A DNA stretch of 64,000 bases from Monosporascus cannonballus (GCA_004154925.1 QJNS01000027.1:1-64000); one strand, 5' to 3'. Positions 12,125 to 24,516 are shown, counted from the stretch's first letter. Made by a program: numbers and translations. Notes: generated from the letters alone by a model not told the origin.

Positions 12125-15100
12125 CGTCTTAGGGGTCTCCCGACTGGGTGAGTTATCTACCGGGTGGGAGGGAGTAGATAGACAGAGCAAAAAGCCAGGT
12201 AAGCTATCACGCCTTGATATCCAGAACTAACTTAAGGTCTGAAGTACGTTGCCGTCAGGAGATTTAAGACGAGAGGTCTCTGTATTCGAGCGCAGCCCTA
12301 TATACATACACAAAACCTGGAGTAGGCCGTCAAGCCTTGACACCGCCCTATATCACGAATCCCAGAGACACGACGGGTCGGGCTCTCTAGCCATCACATG
12401 TAACCAATGGTGTCAGGAGAGCAGAGCATCCAGCTCCCCATCTGGCGGCCTCGTGGACCAGACATGTGCAAGCTATCCCTGGCAGTAGGCAACGTTGCGT
12501 GACTCTGCTCTGGTGGTATTACGCCCTTTCTAGCAGGCTCGCTTGCTAGAATAAGAATCCTCGTCCCTTCAGTGCGGATACATCCATGAGCAGACCAACG
12601 AAAACAGGAGTAAAAGCATGAAGGGATTTTTTTTTAAAATTCTATCACGGAATCTTACTAGGTGGCAATATGTAGAAGAGGTTCTGGAACGCGCTGCTTA
12701 CGGTACGCGTTAAGAAGTTAACTATTTTATCGCGAGTTATCTGCGATTCGGACAGGGCCGGCGCCGACCCATGAGGAAGGTCGGCCATCTGGTCTGGGGA
12801 GGAAGGAGTAAGACGGAAGGCTTGGCAGTCTAGTCCGCGATTCGAAGATGCCTCGTGCGAGATGGGACACGTGGACTAGAGCATGTGAAAGGGACCTACC
12901 GGGAGGTAGGTATTACCTCCGATCGCTGCCCGGATAGGAAGGTGCCTGAACCTGGCTTCGGATCCCACGGAGTATATACTATGATAAATAAAGGCCCGAA
13001 GGTCTTAACCTTTTACTCTGCCGTTCCACGGGCGAAGACGGCGGTTTAATTTAAGGGGGGGGGGTGGGTACCGGCGAGGGGGGGGGAAGGATTTTTGGCG
13101 GGTTATGCCGACCCAAGCCGCAAGAAGCGGCCGCTCTAACAGGACATCCCTCTCGGTTCATTCTTGGCCCGACTCTACCGAAGGAAAGAGCTTAAGGGCT
13201 TGGGGTTGGTTCACCTTCTTAAGAAGCATCTAGTTCGAATCGAAAGAGATGTCCTGCGCACCCTGCACGAAGACGGTCAATAGACCTATCCTAAACTTAG
13301 CAGAGTCCAGAATTCTCAGAACCCTGATGCGGCTCGATTCGACGCCAGATACAGGTATAAAAAGGCGTCGGCACCTCCTCCGACCAGGAATCGGCCGTGA
13401 AGCTGCCACCCGTACCATATGCATATCGACTGAAGTATCTGATTGGACGTATATCTGACCCTACTTGAATATAGCGAACAAAGAACTAATAAAACATATA
13501 TATAGTATCTTACCAATACAGGGTTATTAGAGAGCATATCAGATCTTCGAGCCCAAACTATGAAAGCGGCGGCTAGACGGCCGATTATAGACTAAGTGAG
13601 TATAGCCTTTCGCCGGGTAGACCCGAGGCATCCCCGGGATAATTGCCGGGCGCACGAGCTTAAAGCGACAGCATACGTAGTACGTAGTAGGAATGCGATC
13701 GGCCGTTGGGAAGGACCATGTAAGTTAAGTTCCGGGACAACTCTGTATTCCACCAAGTGCTTGGGACTCCCTGTTAAGCCCGACTTCGCCGGCCCCGGAG
13801 AACAACCTGCGCTGTGGATTATTCGCAGACCTCTACGACAGTTGGCAATATGCCAGGGTTCAGAATCTGACCCCGAGGCGCCCATTTATCTGAACATACC
13901 TATGTTCAGTAGTGCCGGTGCGGAAGCGTAAGGTGCACGTGCCGTAGCTTGCGGTGTAATAGTTCAAGACGTAAATCGCGAGGCGCAAGTCGCTATCCGT
14001 AATAGGGAGCCATGATACCACGTCAATCCTTTTCATGAACAGAAAAGCCAATTATCCGGTCCACTCACCACGTCCCGGGGAAAGCTAACATCGTTTTGAA
14101 CGGAAAGCAATCACCGTGGCACAGCGTAATCAACTCGACCAGTCTCTGCCCTCTGGCCTTATGTGCCGCCAGACAGATCTTCGACACCGATCTCATCAGT
14201 CTCTATTAAGCTGTCTGCATCAGGTCTCCCGGGCCACAAACCGCGACCGGGCAAATCGAGTCCATTGAATTTAAGGTACGGGTAGTGTCGTACGCACATA
14301 TGCGGGCCTGTCTGGGCTGAACCCCGGTCTCTCGGTATGGTAGCGCACTGTACCTGGCCTGACCTTGCAAGTTCCCGAGGTGATCGGAGGTGCGGGTTGG
14401 TTGGGTCCCTGTAGATGGATACCGAAGAGCCGCCTTCTTCTTAAGCAATTTGTCAATTAGTGATCGGCGTGATGCGGCACGTGTCTGACAAAAGTACATG
14501 CATAGGTACTTATGGAGGTCTGGGCTGGAGGAGGTGGTGCTGATGAGCCTTCCGAGGTCCTTCACTTATATAAGTAGCCTTCAGACGGGTTCATCCTTTC
14601 ATCGATGCGCAATCTCTAATAAAAGCTGTGTTAGTACGACACGCATGTGATGGGACTCCCATTCACCAGTCCAAAGTAATACTTCATTAATTGTAAATAG
14701 GTTGGTTCGAGAAGGAAGGGCGTTTATTTCCTGGCTAACCTTCGAACCGAATTTCGACGTTCGTCCTTGATATATATATATATATATATATATACAGTAC
14801 CGGCATAACCCTGCATAATATTCATACACGAGTGGGGTAGAAGAGCGAGGACGTAAACTCATTCTCCCCGTCTCATTCTCGTTTCTCATCCCATGGATGG
14901 CAAGTTCATACTCCAGGATATGACCTCGGAGTTGTCGGCGTCATCATGTCGCAGGGGAGAAAGACGACTCCTCGGTGGACTTCCGCCGTCCAAAAAATAC
15001 CCCAACGCCTTGCTGTGTCCAAAATTGATAACAATACAACAAAATCTTCCGCCAAATCGGGTACAGCGCAGAGGGCAAACCAGTTCGAATGTAGGCGGAG

Positions 15101-15329
15101 CTCGTACTCCGTAAGGGGGGTTTGCCCGGTATGGATGCGGTAACGAGTATGGCGAGCGTAGCGAGCGTCCCACCCACCTTCAAGCCTTGGCTGTTCCGGA
15201 AGTGTAATTCCTCCTTCATGTATATTTCGATACACGAGGTCAATACATTCTTCAGCCCACCTATCTCGGATAGCATAGCCTCTGTTCCCCGATAGGTTCG
15301 TCATCGTTCATATCCCCAAGACGGCAGCT
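12125..15329. other. Gene-poor stretch of 3.2 kb
   Basis: No open frame is supported. There is a G10 run at about 13055-13064 with a second G-run at about 13078-13086, and a (TA)n microsatellite at about 14769-14793. Overlapping frames on the minus strand at 14886-15304 (up to 132 codons) carry no motif I recognise. The piece next to 12124 is the presumed GH76 promoter, with a TATATA at about 12299. Confidence 0.4.
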
Positions 15330-16109
15330 TCACGCCGCTCCGGCTTGCTCGAAGACATTTCCTTCTCTCCGCCGCAGCTCCCTCAGGACAGCAACGACAC
15401 CGTTGTTACGCAGTCGTTCAAGTACCATACGCATTCCCTCTCGCGCCTTGTTCTGGGAGTCGTCGGTCCTGGTAGAAGCCATGGACTCGATGGTCCTCTG
15501 GATACGATTGGCGCCCCAGCTGGAGATCCAGCCACCGAATCGTTCGGGCTTGACTTCATCTTCGACGACAGAGGAAGGCGATACTGCCCTATCTTGCCCC
15601 CGGCTCCCAAGCGAGGAGCTATAGGAGAATGTGGTCGTGACGTAAGTATTTGCGGGAAATGACGAAGAGGTTGGGGATGAGAGCGACCCGGTTGTCGCAG
15701 AGTCCGAGGACTTCTTGTTGTCAGGCGGCGAGGCCGAGTAGTTGTGCTGTTCGACCACCTTCAGGAGGCTAGCGAAGGTCAAGTTCCGGCTTTCCGATTT
15801 CATCCATCCCTCGTTGATGTCCACGACGCTCGTCTCAAGGATGTACGCCGACTTCTCTCCGGCCCCGCCTGTCACGCTTGTGGGCAGTAGTTTGATGACG
15901 GCATTAGGCATGCGGGACTTCTTGACGTGCAGGCGAGTTGTATATAGCCGACCAGTCTCGGGGTCGACATGGGAGGACAGGGTATCGGTGGAGAGCACAT
16001 GGCCGGAGAAAGGGTTGAGCCGAGGAGAGTAGTACCGGAGGAAGAAGGCCAGAGTCACGGTCGGGAAAGGGTGGGAATAGGTGTGGTTTGTGGTACGAGT
16101 CAGGACCAT
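15330..16109 (-). CDS. PRELI/MSF1 family (Ups/SLMO-like) mitochondrial lipid-transfer protein
   Basis: A single-exon gene of 259 aa with a true ATG at 16109. The N-terminal half carries PRELI/MSF1 hallmarks: a FPTVTLAFFLRY opening, HVLSTDTLSSHVDPETGRL with TTRL directly after, and the paired hydrophobic and charged strands of the fold up to about residue 150. A Ser/Thr-rich insert (about 125-180) and a helical C-terminus with an arginine-rich end follow. Family members sit in the mitochondrial intermembrane space, pair with Mdm35/TRIAP1 and carry phosphatidic acid or phosphatidylserine between membranes. The protein is longer than yeast Ups1 (175 aa), mainly through the insert and tail. No clear presequence is seen, as is usual for the family. 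Which lipid it carries cannot be told from the sequence. Confidence 0.85.
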   Translation of the reverse strand: MVLTRTTNHTYSHPFPTVTLAFFLRYYSPRLNPFSGHVLSTDTLSSHVDPETGRLYTTRLHVKKSRMPNAVIKLLPTSVTGGAGEKSAYILETSVVDINEGWMKSESRNLTFASLLKVVEQHNYSASPPDNKKSSDSATTGSLSSPTSSSFPANTYVTTTFSYSSSLGSRGQDRAVSPSSVVEDEVKPERFGGWISSWGANRIQRTIESMASTRTDDSQNKAREGMRMVLERLRNNGVVAVLRELRRREGNVFEQAGAA

Positions 16110-17220
16110 GTTGCCTTTGGAGGTGGAACTGCTGGTAGCTCGTCTGTCTGTTCGTTCGTTCGTCCGATGGTGATAATGATATAATGCTACAGATTGAGTT
16201 CCTGGTCCCCCAATAGATGCAATTACAGCAGGTCAAGATGAGAGGATCGGGAATTCGGATCGGGCTGGCGTCACTCCTGAAAAGGTGGTAAGGTAGGTAG
16301 GTAGGTAGGTATACGATCTCGTGAACCGTCAATGGTTGAATGGGTGTTAATACATGGTAATTTTAGATAGGGGCGGGCAACAGAGGAAATGCAAAAAGAG
16401 GAAGAAAAAGAGAAAGAGGGGTTGACGTCGGCTGAGATATACACCTTTTTAGAAGGGTGTCAACCATCGAAAGACCGCATACGCATACGTGGACTTGCAG
16501 ACTTGACTTGACTGGGCTGAGCGAGTATGGGTTAATTGATTGACTGATGATGGTGGTCGGGGGAGGAGCGAAAATGCGACAATATCGAACGATGGTCGTT
16601 GGTCCGATCTTCACATGTGCAGTTTCCCAGAGCCAAAACTCGACGTTTCGCCTGCAGATCGGCTTCCAAGGCAAGAATCTGATTGGTTAGACGGCTTCGT
16701 CATCACGCGACCATGTCACCACGGAATGCGGGGAAGACGAGAGCTTGAGCCAATACCGATTGACTTCGCAGTGGCAAAAAGGTGTCCGGCATGACCCACA
16801 ATTATCTCGGCGTCGTTCCTTCTCGAGATCTGCCTTCCAGTGAGTGGACTGCTCGTTGAAGGAAGGTGTACTCGCGTATTGTGTGAACAATGAACAGTTT
16901 GCAGAAGGAGCAGCGGGAGTGCAAAGGACACCTACATCCTCAAGGAGGAGACATTTACGCTGCCAGATTACGGCTGAAACACACCTGTTAGCAGCACCAC
17001 GACTTGTTTTTGTGCACGTTTGGTTTAATATGTCATTTCACATCCAGTTCGTGTAGAAACAGATTTCTCGTTTCGGGATACATGCATAGTTACCCCTTGC
17101 CTACCTCGAAGTGTGTTCCATTTTGACAAAGGTAGCAAGTAGCAAGCGCAAAGCCACCAAGTCATCCCATCCTAAAGTTGCAGCTAAAACAGCAGAGATA
17201 TCAAGCAACTAAACAAAACA
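16110..17220. other. Intergenic stretch between divergent genes
   Basis: It lies between the PRELI gene (-) and the DUF4804-like pseudogene (+), so it contains both 5' flanks. A (GGTA)n microsatellite is at about 16291-16311. I see no supported gene. Confidence 0.4.
16291..16311 (+). repeat. (AGGT)n tetranucleotide microsatellite
   Basis: Five tandem AGGT units lie about 190 nt upstream of the PRELI start codon. No function is implied. Confidence 0.8.
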
Positions 17221-18515
17221 ATGGTCGGGGACCGAGAGGAATACAATCCCCACCCGCGATGGGACGCAGGCGGGGCTTCCTGACTGGTCCTGCTGGGTTT
17301 GCAGGAGATGACGGTCCCGTACCCCAGCCGCGACAACAGCATCTTCCGGTTCGACCCGGGGACGATCCGCCAGGACGCCGAGGGGGACGCGCATCATCGT
17401 ACATCCGCGGTACCCGGCGCTCGTGGAGACCTTCCTGACGCACAAGCGACAGCACGGCAGTAGCGTCGAAAAACTCTATACGCGACGCCGTGGACGTGGC
17501 AGCGGCAGGTGGCGCGGCTCGTGGCGAAGCGGCCCCTCGCCTTCCTGACAGCGAGCGACACGACGCGGCTGCGCGACGGCGCCCACTGGCCTGCGGCACC
17601 GAGACGCGGCAGTGGGACCGCGTGGGCACCGACGTCGAGGGCCGCAACGAAAACCCCGCCCTCAGGCTCGCCGAGTACCTGAGCTACGACGAAATGATGC
17701 TCGGCAGCCTGCTGGGCGTTAGCGGGCCGAGCCATTTCGTCAACGACGGGGACCGGTGCAACCGCGCCGTTGAAGCAGCCCCGGGCACCTACGAGCCGCG
17801 CGGCGTCGTAGTCGGGCTCGTCGGCGCGCGCTTCGAGCGCCCGGGGCGCATGGATAGCGTGCACTGCCTGCCGTCGTCGCGCGGGACGGCGCAGCACCCG
17901 CAGCTGACCGCCCTCTTCCAGAACTTCTTCACCGGCTCCGCCCACCCGCGGGATCAACCCGCCGCCTTCGACGCCGCCATGTACAAGGCGCGCATGCGTG
18001 CCACCGTGGATGTCCTACTTTTGGAGGCAAACGACCGCGCGCTGGCCGCCGGCCGTAAGGCGTATGTCTATGTCGTGGGGTTCGGGCTAGGCGTGTGGAA
18101 GGTTGATAACGCGCAGCCGCGGCTGTACGTGGAGGCGTTCGCTGAGGCGCTAGGCGACCTCGGGACCAGCGGCGGGCTGGGGTCCCTCGGCACGCTGGAG
18201 TTCGCATGGATCGACCTACCAGCGACCACACAGCGGCAGGTCACGGACGCGGCGGCTCGGCTCGGCGTGCGGGTCAAGTTCTCGCGGCGGAACCCGGCGG
18301 CGAAGCTCGCGGGCGAAGAGACCGATCAGCTCCTCGTGTTGAGCTACGCCTGGGACAGCAACGCGTTTCCTGGCAACGAGTACTGGTTGGGTAGCCTCGC
18401 CGCGAGCGGGGATCCGGCAGCAGCCTGCATGAGCACTATCAGCGAGCTGCATAACCCGGTGATGAACCCAGGCTTCTTGGAGCGGATAAAGGTGCTACAG
18501 CCCTCGAATAGATAG
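17221..18515 (+). pseudogene. Frameshifted DUF4804 (MavL-like) protein gene
   Basis: The intact 3' part (about 17580-18515, over 300 codons) ends with DSNAFPGNEYWLGSLAAS and MSTISELHNPVMNP. I recall these as marks of the DUF4804/MavL group; in Legionella, MavL is an ADP-ribose-processing macrodomain effector. There is no ATG at the head of this frame. Upstream, the same protein continues through three frames: MTVPYPSRDNSIFRF (from 17308), then IIVHPRYPALVETFL (about 17393), then TPWTWQRQVARLVAKRP (about 17485). The shifts fall at a G5 run (about 17382), an A5 run (about 17469) and near 17590. A candidate start ATG at 17221 is in frame with 17308 but separated from it by a TGA at 17281. Either the gene is dead or the assembly has homopolymer errors. 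The family call is from motif memory and moderate. Confidence 0.55.
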
Positions 18516-19510
18516 GGGTGGCGGAAGCTCAAGCGTAATGGTTGCTAGGAGCGAGTGAACATAGTTGTCGTGCGTTACCTTCAGAAGTAGCTATCAGCAT
18601 GATAAAATATAAAATTGCACATTGCATAAATCGTTTTCTCTCTTGGGCATGTTGCCCCTGAATCCATCTAAGTCAAAAGGACCTTTTTTCCCCTCAAAAT
18701 CCAGCGTCCAAGCTTAACAAGTCAACAGACTTTAGATATTGTTCTTGTGATAAACACGCAGAAGTTGCCATGGTATCTAAAGCTTCCCTTACTTTGCTGC
18801 TTATTTCGTGGTGGTCTTCCACCCCATTCCCTTACATACAATGGGAACCCCCTAGATCACGGATCGTCTCAACAATAAAGTCAGCACTCGACGACCCGGG
18901 CACAGGGCTCAAAGCCATGACCTTGCTTTCGTATTAATAGAACTTGAATGCCTGGTACGCATCGGCGGGCGTCTCGATCCAAGAAATCAAGCCACCTACG
19001 CCAGAATTATAAATGGAAAGGTTGCGGCAAGATGTAGCTCTACATATAGCCACGGACAGTTGAACCGAAAGGAGTTCTATAGAGCGGTATATGGTGCATT
19101 CTGTATAGCGTTATTTCGACATATCCTGTGTCTCGTTGCAATGCGTCCCATGGAATTGGCCGTCACGAAAAGAGAAACTGAATTCTATCCATGCACCGCC
19201 ATGCCTCTGGCTTATCCAACGCCCTGTTCTCTCGCACTTCTGACACAGGAGAACTGCTGCGGTCGAGAATGGTGATATCCAGGAGTATGCTTACAGCCAG
19301 CTAGTTACTTCGTTATATGCATGGGTAGGTAGGTCGGTAGTGGATGCCCAGTGTTCAATCAAGTATTAACCAAAGCTCCGTCCCGTCTCTGCTTAAATCC
19401 CAATTGAGATAAAAAATCCAAGGGCAAAACGAAGCGAAATGCAAGAAAAGAGAGAACGAGTAACCACGAGTCTTACCAATAGTTAAGGAAAACCTAAAAA
19501 AAAATTAACA
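18516..19510. other. Intergenic stretch, no supported gene
   Basis: Short open frames only, none with motifs or splice signals. Base composition falls gradually toward the AT-rich block. The last 60 nt (19440-19510) are A-rich on the plus strand and contain the pol III terminator (T-run on the minus strand) of the tRNA fragment that follows. Confidence 0.4.
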
Positions 19511-19560
19511 TAACCAGGATTCGAACCTGCGCTTTCGAAGAAACAAGCTATCGGATAACA
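19511..19560 (-). pseudogene. Truncated tRNA-Ser copy (3' half)
   Basis: On the minus strand this holds a T-arm (GCAGGTTCGAATCCTG), a variable arm and part of an anticodon arm, followed by a run of nine T. It aligns with the 3' half of the complete tRNA-Ser about 110 nt away, with several G-to-A changes (GGG to AAA in the variable arm). The 5' half is absent. It looks like a partial tandem duplication, not a working tRNA. Confidence 0.6.
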
Positions 19561-19623
19561 AACCTTAAAAAAACAAAGGGTATTTTTCGCAGGGAAAAAA
19601 AAGGATAATCGAAAAGAATAGTG

Positions 19624-19731
19624 CGACACGAGCAGGATTCGAACCTGCGCTCCCGAAGGAATGAGATATCAATTGAAAGGGTGCTCCTTCCTAGTTCGAG
19701 TCTCACGCTTTAACCGCTCAGCCATCGTGCC
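19624..19731 (-). tRNA. tRNA-Ser(CGA) with intron
   Basis: Read on the minus strand: acceptor GGCACGA pairs with TCGTGTC (one G-T pair); the D-arm TGGCTGAGCGGTTAAAGCG is typical of type II tRNAs; the anticodon stem is TGAGA/TCTCA with anticodon CGA. An intron of roughly 25-28 nt follows the anticodon, then a long variable arm (CATTCCTTCGGGAGC region) and T-arm GCAGGTTCGAATCCTGC. The discriminator base is G, as in serine tRNAs, and T-runs lie downstream as pol III terminators. Yeast tRNA-Ser(CGA) also carries an intron at this site. The exact intron ends are not certain. Confidence 0.9.
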
Positions 19732-20200
19732 TTCTTCACAAGGCCGCTCGTCCTCCGTATCGTTGTTGAAAGATTCGCCTGATTTCCAGCATTATATACT
19801 AGCGTTTACCTAGCGCAAGTTTGAACAGCCCCCACCCGTCCACTTTTTTCCAAAAGGCAATCAATTCCGGGCAGCCGGGGTCGTTTTACCAAGGTGTTAC
19901 GGGCAAGTTTTCGCAGAGTCCGGTATTTGAGTCAAGAGCCCCACTACTAGTACCCTAGTGGATTAGTGTATTGCAATTCTTCTTAAGTACCGGTGGTTGA
20001 CCCATCGAAAAATATGCCTTATCTGTATGGCGTGTTTGCTAGCGCGGCTCACTGCTAGCTCAGACCTCGCTCGCTTGTCGCTTATGTACTACCTTTTTTT
20101 AGCCAATTAGGGTGCGTATCCCCATAACGGGCAGCGAGGCCTGAGATCAGGTTGCGCCAAGAAGGGGTTTGTTCTCCGCATCACTACCAAAATCGCCAAC
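19732..20200. other. Transition zone before the AT-rich block
   Basis: Normal GC content, no open frame of note and no recognisable repeat structure. Composition drops sharply after about 20,200. Confidence 0.35.
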
Positions 20201-21426
20201 TTTCTTTCCTTTTCTTTAAAAAATAAGTTCTTTAAATAAGACAACATCTGTTGGTATTTTATATATGCTTTGAATGCAAGCTAATATACGTACAGGAATT
20301 TTTTTTCAATTTTTTGGGGGGATTAAAATCGGGGCCGATATGGCTAGATTTAGGTCTAGGAAATGGGCCACTGCAACGCCCTCATGAGTTACCTCAGCTA
20401 GCTCAGGCCTCTCTGGCTCGTTTTTCCAATTTCTTCAAAGTCACTCAAGTACCGCTCTATAACGTTAAATATTAACCAATCAAATCCCAAATCCTCGTAA
20501 CGAACTAACGAGGCCTAAGTTTTAATTACGTAAAAACGTTTTCGTTTAATATATTTATTTTTTTTAAAAAAAACAAAAATCTATAATAATTTAATAATAA
20601 AAAGTGTTTTATAAATATATGTATTTATATATATATATATCGTTATTTTTATTATGGCTTATTATTAATATTATTATAATTTTAATTAGAATTTATTTTT
20701 TATTTTTAAATCTTAATACGTATAATAATTATAATTTAAGCTCGTTACGTTATTATTTTTTTTTAAAACACGATAAATCAGAATTTTTTTAAGTTTATCG
20801 GATTACGCCTTTAAAATAAAATATACGTACGTATACTTTAAATTTCTGGTTTTAATATAAAAAAATATATGGTTTAAAAGTTTTATCTACAATAAAGTAT
20901 TTTATAACGATTTAAGCCGAATTATTAATTCGATTATTTGGATTAATTAATTAATTAATATATTTAAAAAAATAAATATGTAAATAATTATTAACAGAAA
21001 AAACTTAATAAAAAACTTTAAGTTTTCTTAATTAGAATTTTATTATATATAAATATTAAAATATATTATACGAAGAGTATATAATTTTTGTAAAAAGATT
21101 TAAATTTCGGCGTTTACTAGAAAAATTATTATTGGAAATTAACGTAATTTATATTATTTTAAACGAAAATTAACGATTTATAAAAATATTTATCTTTAAT
21201 TAGTTTAAACTTTTAAATTAAATAATTATTTATATAAGGAAAAAATAATAATCCTATAATATAAAACGAAAAATAAAACGGTTTTATGATAATAATAATC
21301 CAGATATTTTTATATATTTTTTAATAATTCTAATTATTATATATTGAGATAATTTTTAAAATTAACGATAATTACCTACCTTATTTATGAAGTAAGTTTT
21401 TCTTATTTTTAAATATTTTAAAATTA
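20201..21426. other. RIP-degraded DNA left of element D, origin unknown
   Basis: AT-rich sequence outside the target-site duplication of element D. A less mutated patch (about 20330-20510) holds a short open frame with no motif I know. It may belong to an older element whose ends are no longer visible. Confidence 0.4.
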
Positions 21427-21431
21427 TAAAA

Positions 21432-21636
21432 TGTGAAAATATAGCCTCTATAAGGATAAAGCTGGTAACCGACCAGCTACCAATCAGCTATCGACCTATT
21501 TACTAATATAAATCCACCATTTGGCAGCTAATAGAAAACGCCAGATAGAAGTAACTTAATACATTTATTTCTTGGAATTTGTTTTGAGACTAGTTGAAAA
21601 TTATTTTACCTAGCTCATAATTATTTATTATCTTAT
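21432..21636 (+). repeat. 5' LTR of element D
   Basis: 205 bp, starting TGTGAAAATATAG and ending CTTATA, the RIP form of CTTACA. It aligns along its length with 25785-25990 and 51396-51601. The preceding five bases TAAAA match those after the 3' LTR. Confidence 0.82.
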
Positions 21637-21659
21637 AATTTTTTATTTATTATAAAAAA

Positions 21660-23560
21660 TAACGTAATAATTACTAAAAGTAAAGTTCGCCGATTACAAA
21701 ACGAACTTAAGTTATTAATCGAAAAAATTGCCGATCGGAACCTAATTAACGAACGATTAATCACGGTATGAAAATAGGCGAAAAAGCTTATAATAAAACC
21801 TTAACGGCCAAAGGACCATAGTTCCCGAAACCTCGAATTATTTTATATATATAATAAAAATACGTTCCGATAACCGTTAATTAAATGGTCAGAAACGGGC
21901 GTAATATAACGAATACGTTTCGGAATTTAAAATAAAAAAAGGTTAAGTTTTTTAATAATAACTATATTTTAGAAATTATTAGTTAATAAAATAAATAATA
22001 TTTAGAATTATTGTGATAATTAGTCGAATAATAAATAATAATATAAATTAAAAAAGGAAAGCTTTATAAGTTAATTAGGATGTTATCGTAAAAGCCTAAA
22101 GGTAATAAACGAATATTGCATTATAATTATCCGAAATTTTCCAAACGTGCGTTAATTTAAAAAAATTAAATAAAAGTTGTTACGGAAATTTATGCCGAAA
22201 AATTAAGGCGAAATGCCTTTATTTATATCCATGTAACGAACCTGTCATACATCCACCTGGAGGTATGAGCAGTATCCGAAAAGAGGTCTTGATTTGCAGG
22301 TAACAATAGGGCGAGGAATGATTTAGTGGTCTGTTCGTTAAAAAGATTTAAAGACTCTTCCCTTAATCAGAGGACGGTGCAGTTGCCTCTGGATTAAGAG
22401 CTTAGATTGATAGCTAAGGAGCGAAACTAAGTAGGTGCTATTTACATAAGAGACCGATTTATTATATATCCCAACTCCTGAAGTGAGTGTGTCGTGGATC
22501 TATGTGATCTATGTGATTTATGCGACCAAGTCCCATAGATCACCTAAATCCTTAGATCACTTCCAAGGCTAAGTTTTCTTGTCCGGGGTTTAGCCGTGAC
22601 AGGGCCGCGCTAGGCCTTAAAGGTTGGTCTCCTCGAGACAGGACCCCTGTTCCTATAACAATCCAATAGGCCATGTGTTATATAGACGTTTTTATTATAA
22701 GCGCGTAATTATTATACCGCGTTATATTTAATTATTTTAATTATAAAACAAAATTAAAATAAAAGATTTATAGATTTTTAATAAGAAAGATTATATAAAT
22801 CCTAATTTTTTCGATAAGAAATATAGAAAATAATTTATAAAATTGCGATAATAATTCGATTAATTGCCGTTAGACTTTTATGTTAAATAAAGGTTTTTAA
22901 TTTATAAAATAAAGTTTATAAATATTTTAATTCGAAAAGTAATCGGAATAATAAGCGTTTTATTTTTGATTATTTTTATAAATTAATACCAAGGTTACGA
23001 AACATTTTATTATAAAAAAACGTTAAATTAAATATGTTAATAATATAATAAATAAAGTAAAACGTTATTAGAATATTTAGAAAAAAGCAAAAGAAAACCG
23101 ATTTTTTTTGTTAAAGATATTAATAAAGACAAACGATTTTATTTTAATATTTTTGAAAAAAAAAATCCTTAAAATAAATTAAAAATGCTGCGTAAAAATA
23201 ATAGGGATTACGGACGTTCTTATATTTGGAAAGCAAATAATTGTTAATTTAATTTCGATTAAAATGAGTTTGTATAATTTAATATCTTTAATTTTTATAA
23301 GGGCTTATTTAAATATTATAACTATAGAAAATCAGGTTATAGAAATATAAATTATAAATTAAAAAAGAATACGAAAACTTTATTATTCCGGTTATACGGA
23401 AATTAATTTTTAAAGGCCGTATAAAATATCATAATATACAACGATAAATTAAACTAATTCCTAGACGTAAACCTAAAAAAAAAGTAGAAATAAGCGTATA
23501 CGTCCAGTTTATTTCAGCTGATAATTATAGAATAGTCGAAATAAAGCCGCCTTTTAAAAA
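21660..23560 (+). pseudogene. Element D gag region (degraded)
   Basis: The stretch between the 5' LTR and the protease should hold gag. Basic, Lys/Asn-rich translations on the plus strand fit, but no clear zinc knuckle survives. A solo LTR (22232-22660) splits it. The assignment is positional. Confidence 0.45.
22232..22660. repeat. Solo LTR, TSD ATCCA
   Basis: 429 bp, starting TGTAACGAACCTGTCA and ending CCTATAACA, with a perfect 5-bp direct repeat ATCCA at 22227-22231 and 22661-22665. Its first ~225 bp match the LTRs of chromoviruses A, B and C; the rest is different. It keeps normal base composition amid RIP-degraded DNA. It carries repeated short motifs (GATCTATGTGATCTATGTGA) in the unshared half. 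Confidence 0.9.
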
Positions 23561-24326
23561 AAGGGCATTTATTAAAAAAAAAAGTACGGGGGATATAACG
23601 GTATAAATAGATATGGATACCGGAGTATAGGTAAATACTATAAATAAAAAATTAACAAAAAATGTTAATTTCTATTTAATTTCCGTAAATATTCCGGGCT
23701 TTGTTGGCGTTAACGACGCGTATATTAAACGTTATAAGGTTTACGGAATTTTTATTAATATAATAAATAATAACGGAAATAAAGAAAAATTTAAATAAAT
23801 TTATTTTATAATATATTATAATGAAAAAGTGTTTAATTGTTTATTATATAAACCCGAAATAAATAAATTAAGAATCTTATTAAATATAGTTATATATTAA
23901 TAGTTATATAGACCGTTATAAAAGGTCCATAAATAAAAAATCGTAAATTTATACCGTTAATTTAATAAATTTAATCGAAAATATAAATATCTCGGAATTC
24001 GGAAAACAGCAAAAAAGAAAGTTAACCGATCTTTTTATATATCTAAAGAATTTCCAGCGAATATATTTTAAAAAAAATAGCGAAAAAATATCTTAATTAT
24101 TAGGGGCAAAATATGCAATTAATCTGATGCTAAGGAAAACGCCTTTATTTGGCCTAATTTATCTTATTTCGGAAATTTAAAAGAAAATATTTGAAAAACA
24201 TACTCGAAAAAATTTAAAAATAGGTCGGATACGTTATTCGAAAAAGGACCTAAAGATATTAATATTATTTATGCCTAAAAAAACAGTAATTTCTAATTAT
24301 ACGTCGATTATAAAGGGCTAAATTAA

Positions 24327-24516
24327 TGTGACGGGCACGATGCGTAGGTTGAACGGAGGCACGGCCCAACAAAGGTTTATATTCAAGGCGAGGAGGGAAG
24401 GGGAGAAACAGCTAGCCACCAGCGAGGTGGCTGCTCCCTATATACATATGAGTGAGCTCGGGCTAAGGAGCTCGCTCCGTAAGCCCGAGCTGCCCTATAG
24501 GCTCTAGCCTGTAACA
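24327..24516. repeat. Solo LTR, TSD ATTAA
   Basis: 190 bp with normal base composition, from TGTGACGGGCACG to CTGTAACA, flanked by ATTAA at 24322-24326 and 24517-24521. An inner inverted repeat (AGCTCGGGCT / AGCCCGAGCT) is visible. It belongs to a family not otherwise present in the window. Confidence 0.85.

Noticed and set aside
14769..14793. (TA)n run as a promoter
   Set aside because: A plain microsatellite with no adjacent gene in a suitable position.
14886..15304. Overlapping minus-strand frames of 95-132 codons
   Set aside because: Three frames are open at once and none shows a domain; most likely chance.
17490..18515. Intact 341-residue protein for the DUF4804-like gene
   Set aside because: The start is a GTG in a stretch where the protein-like reading is in another frame; the first part of this translation is not genuine.
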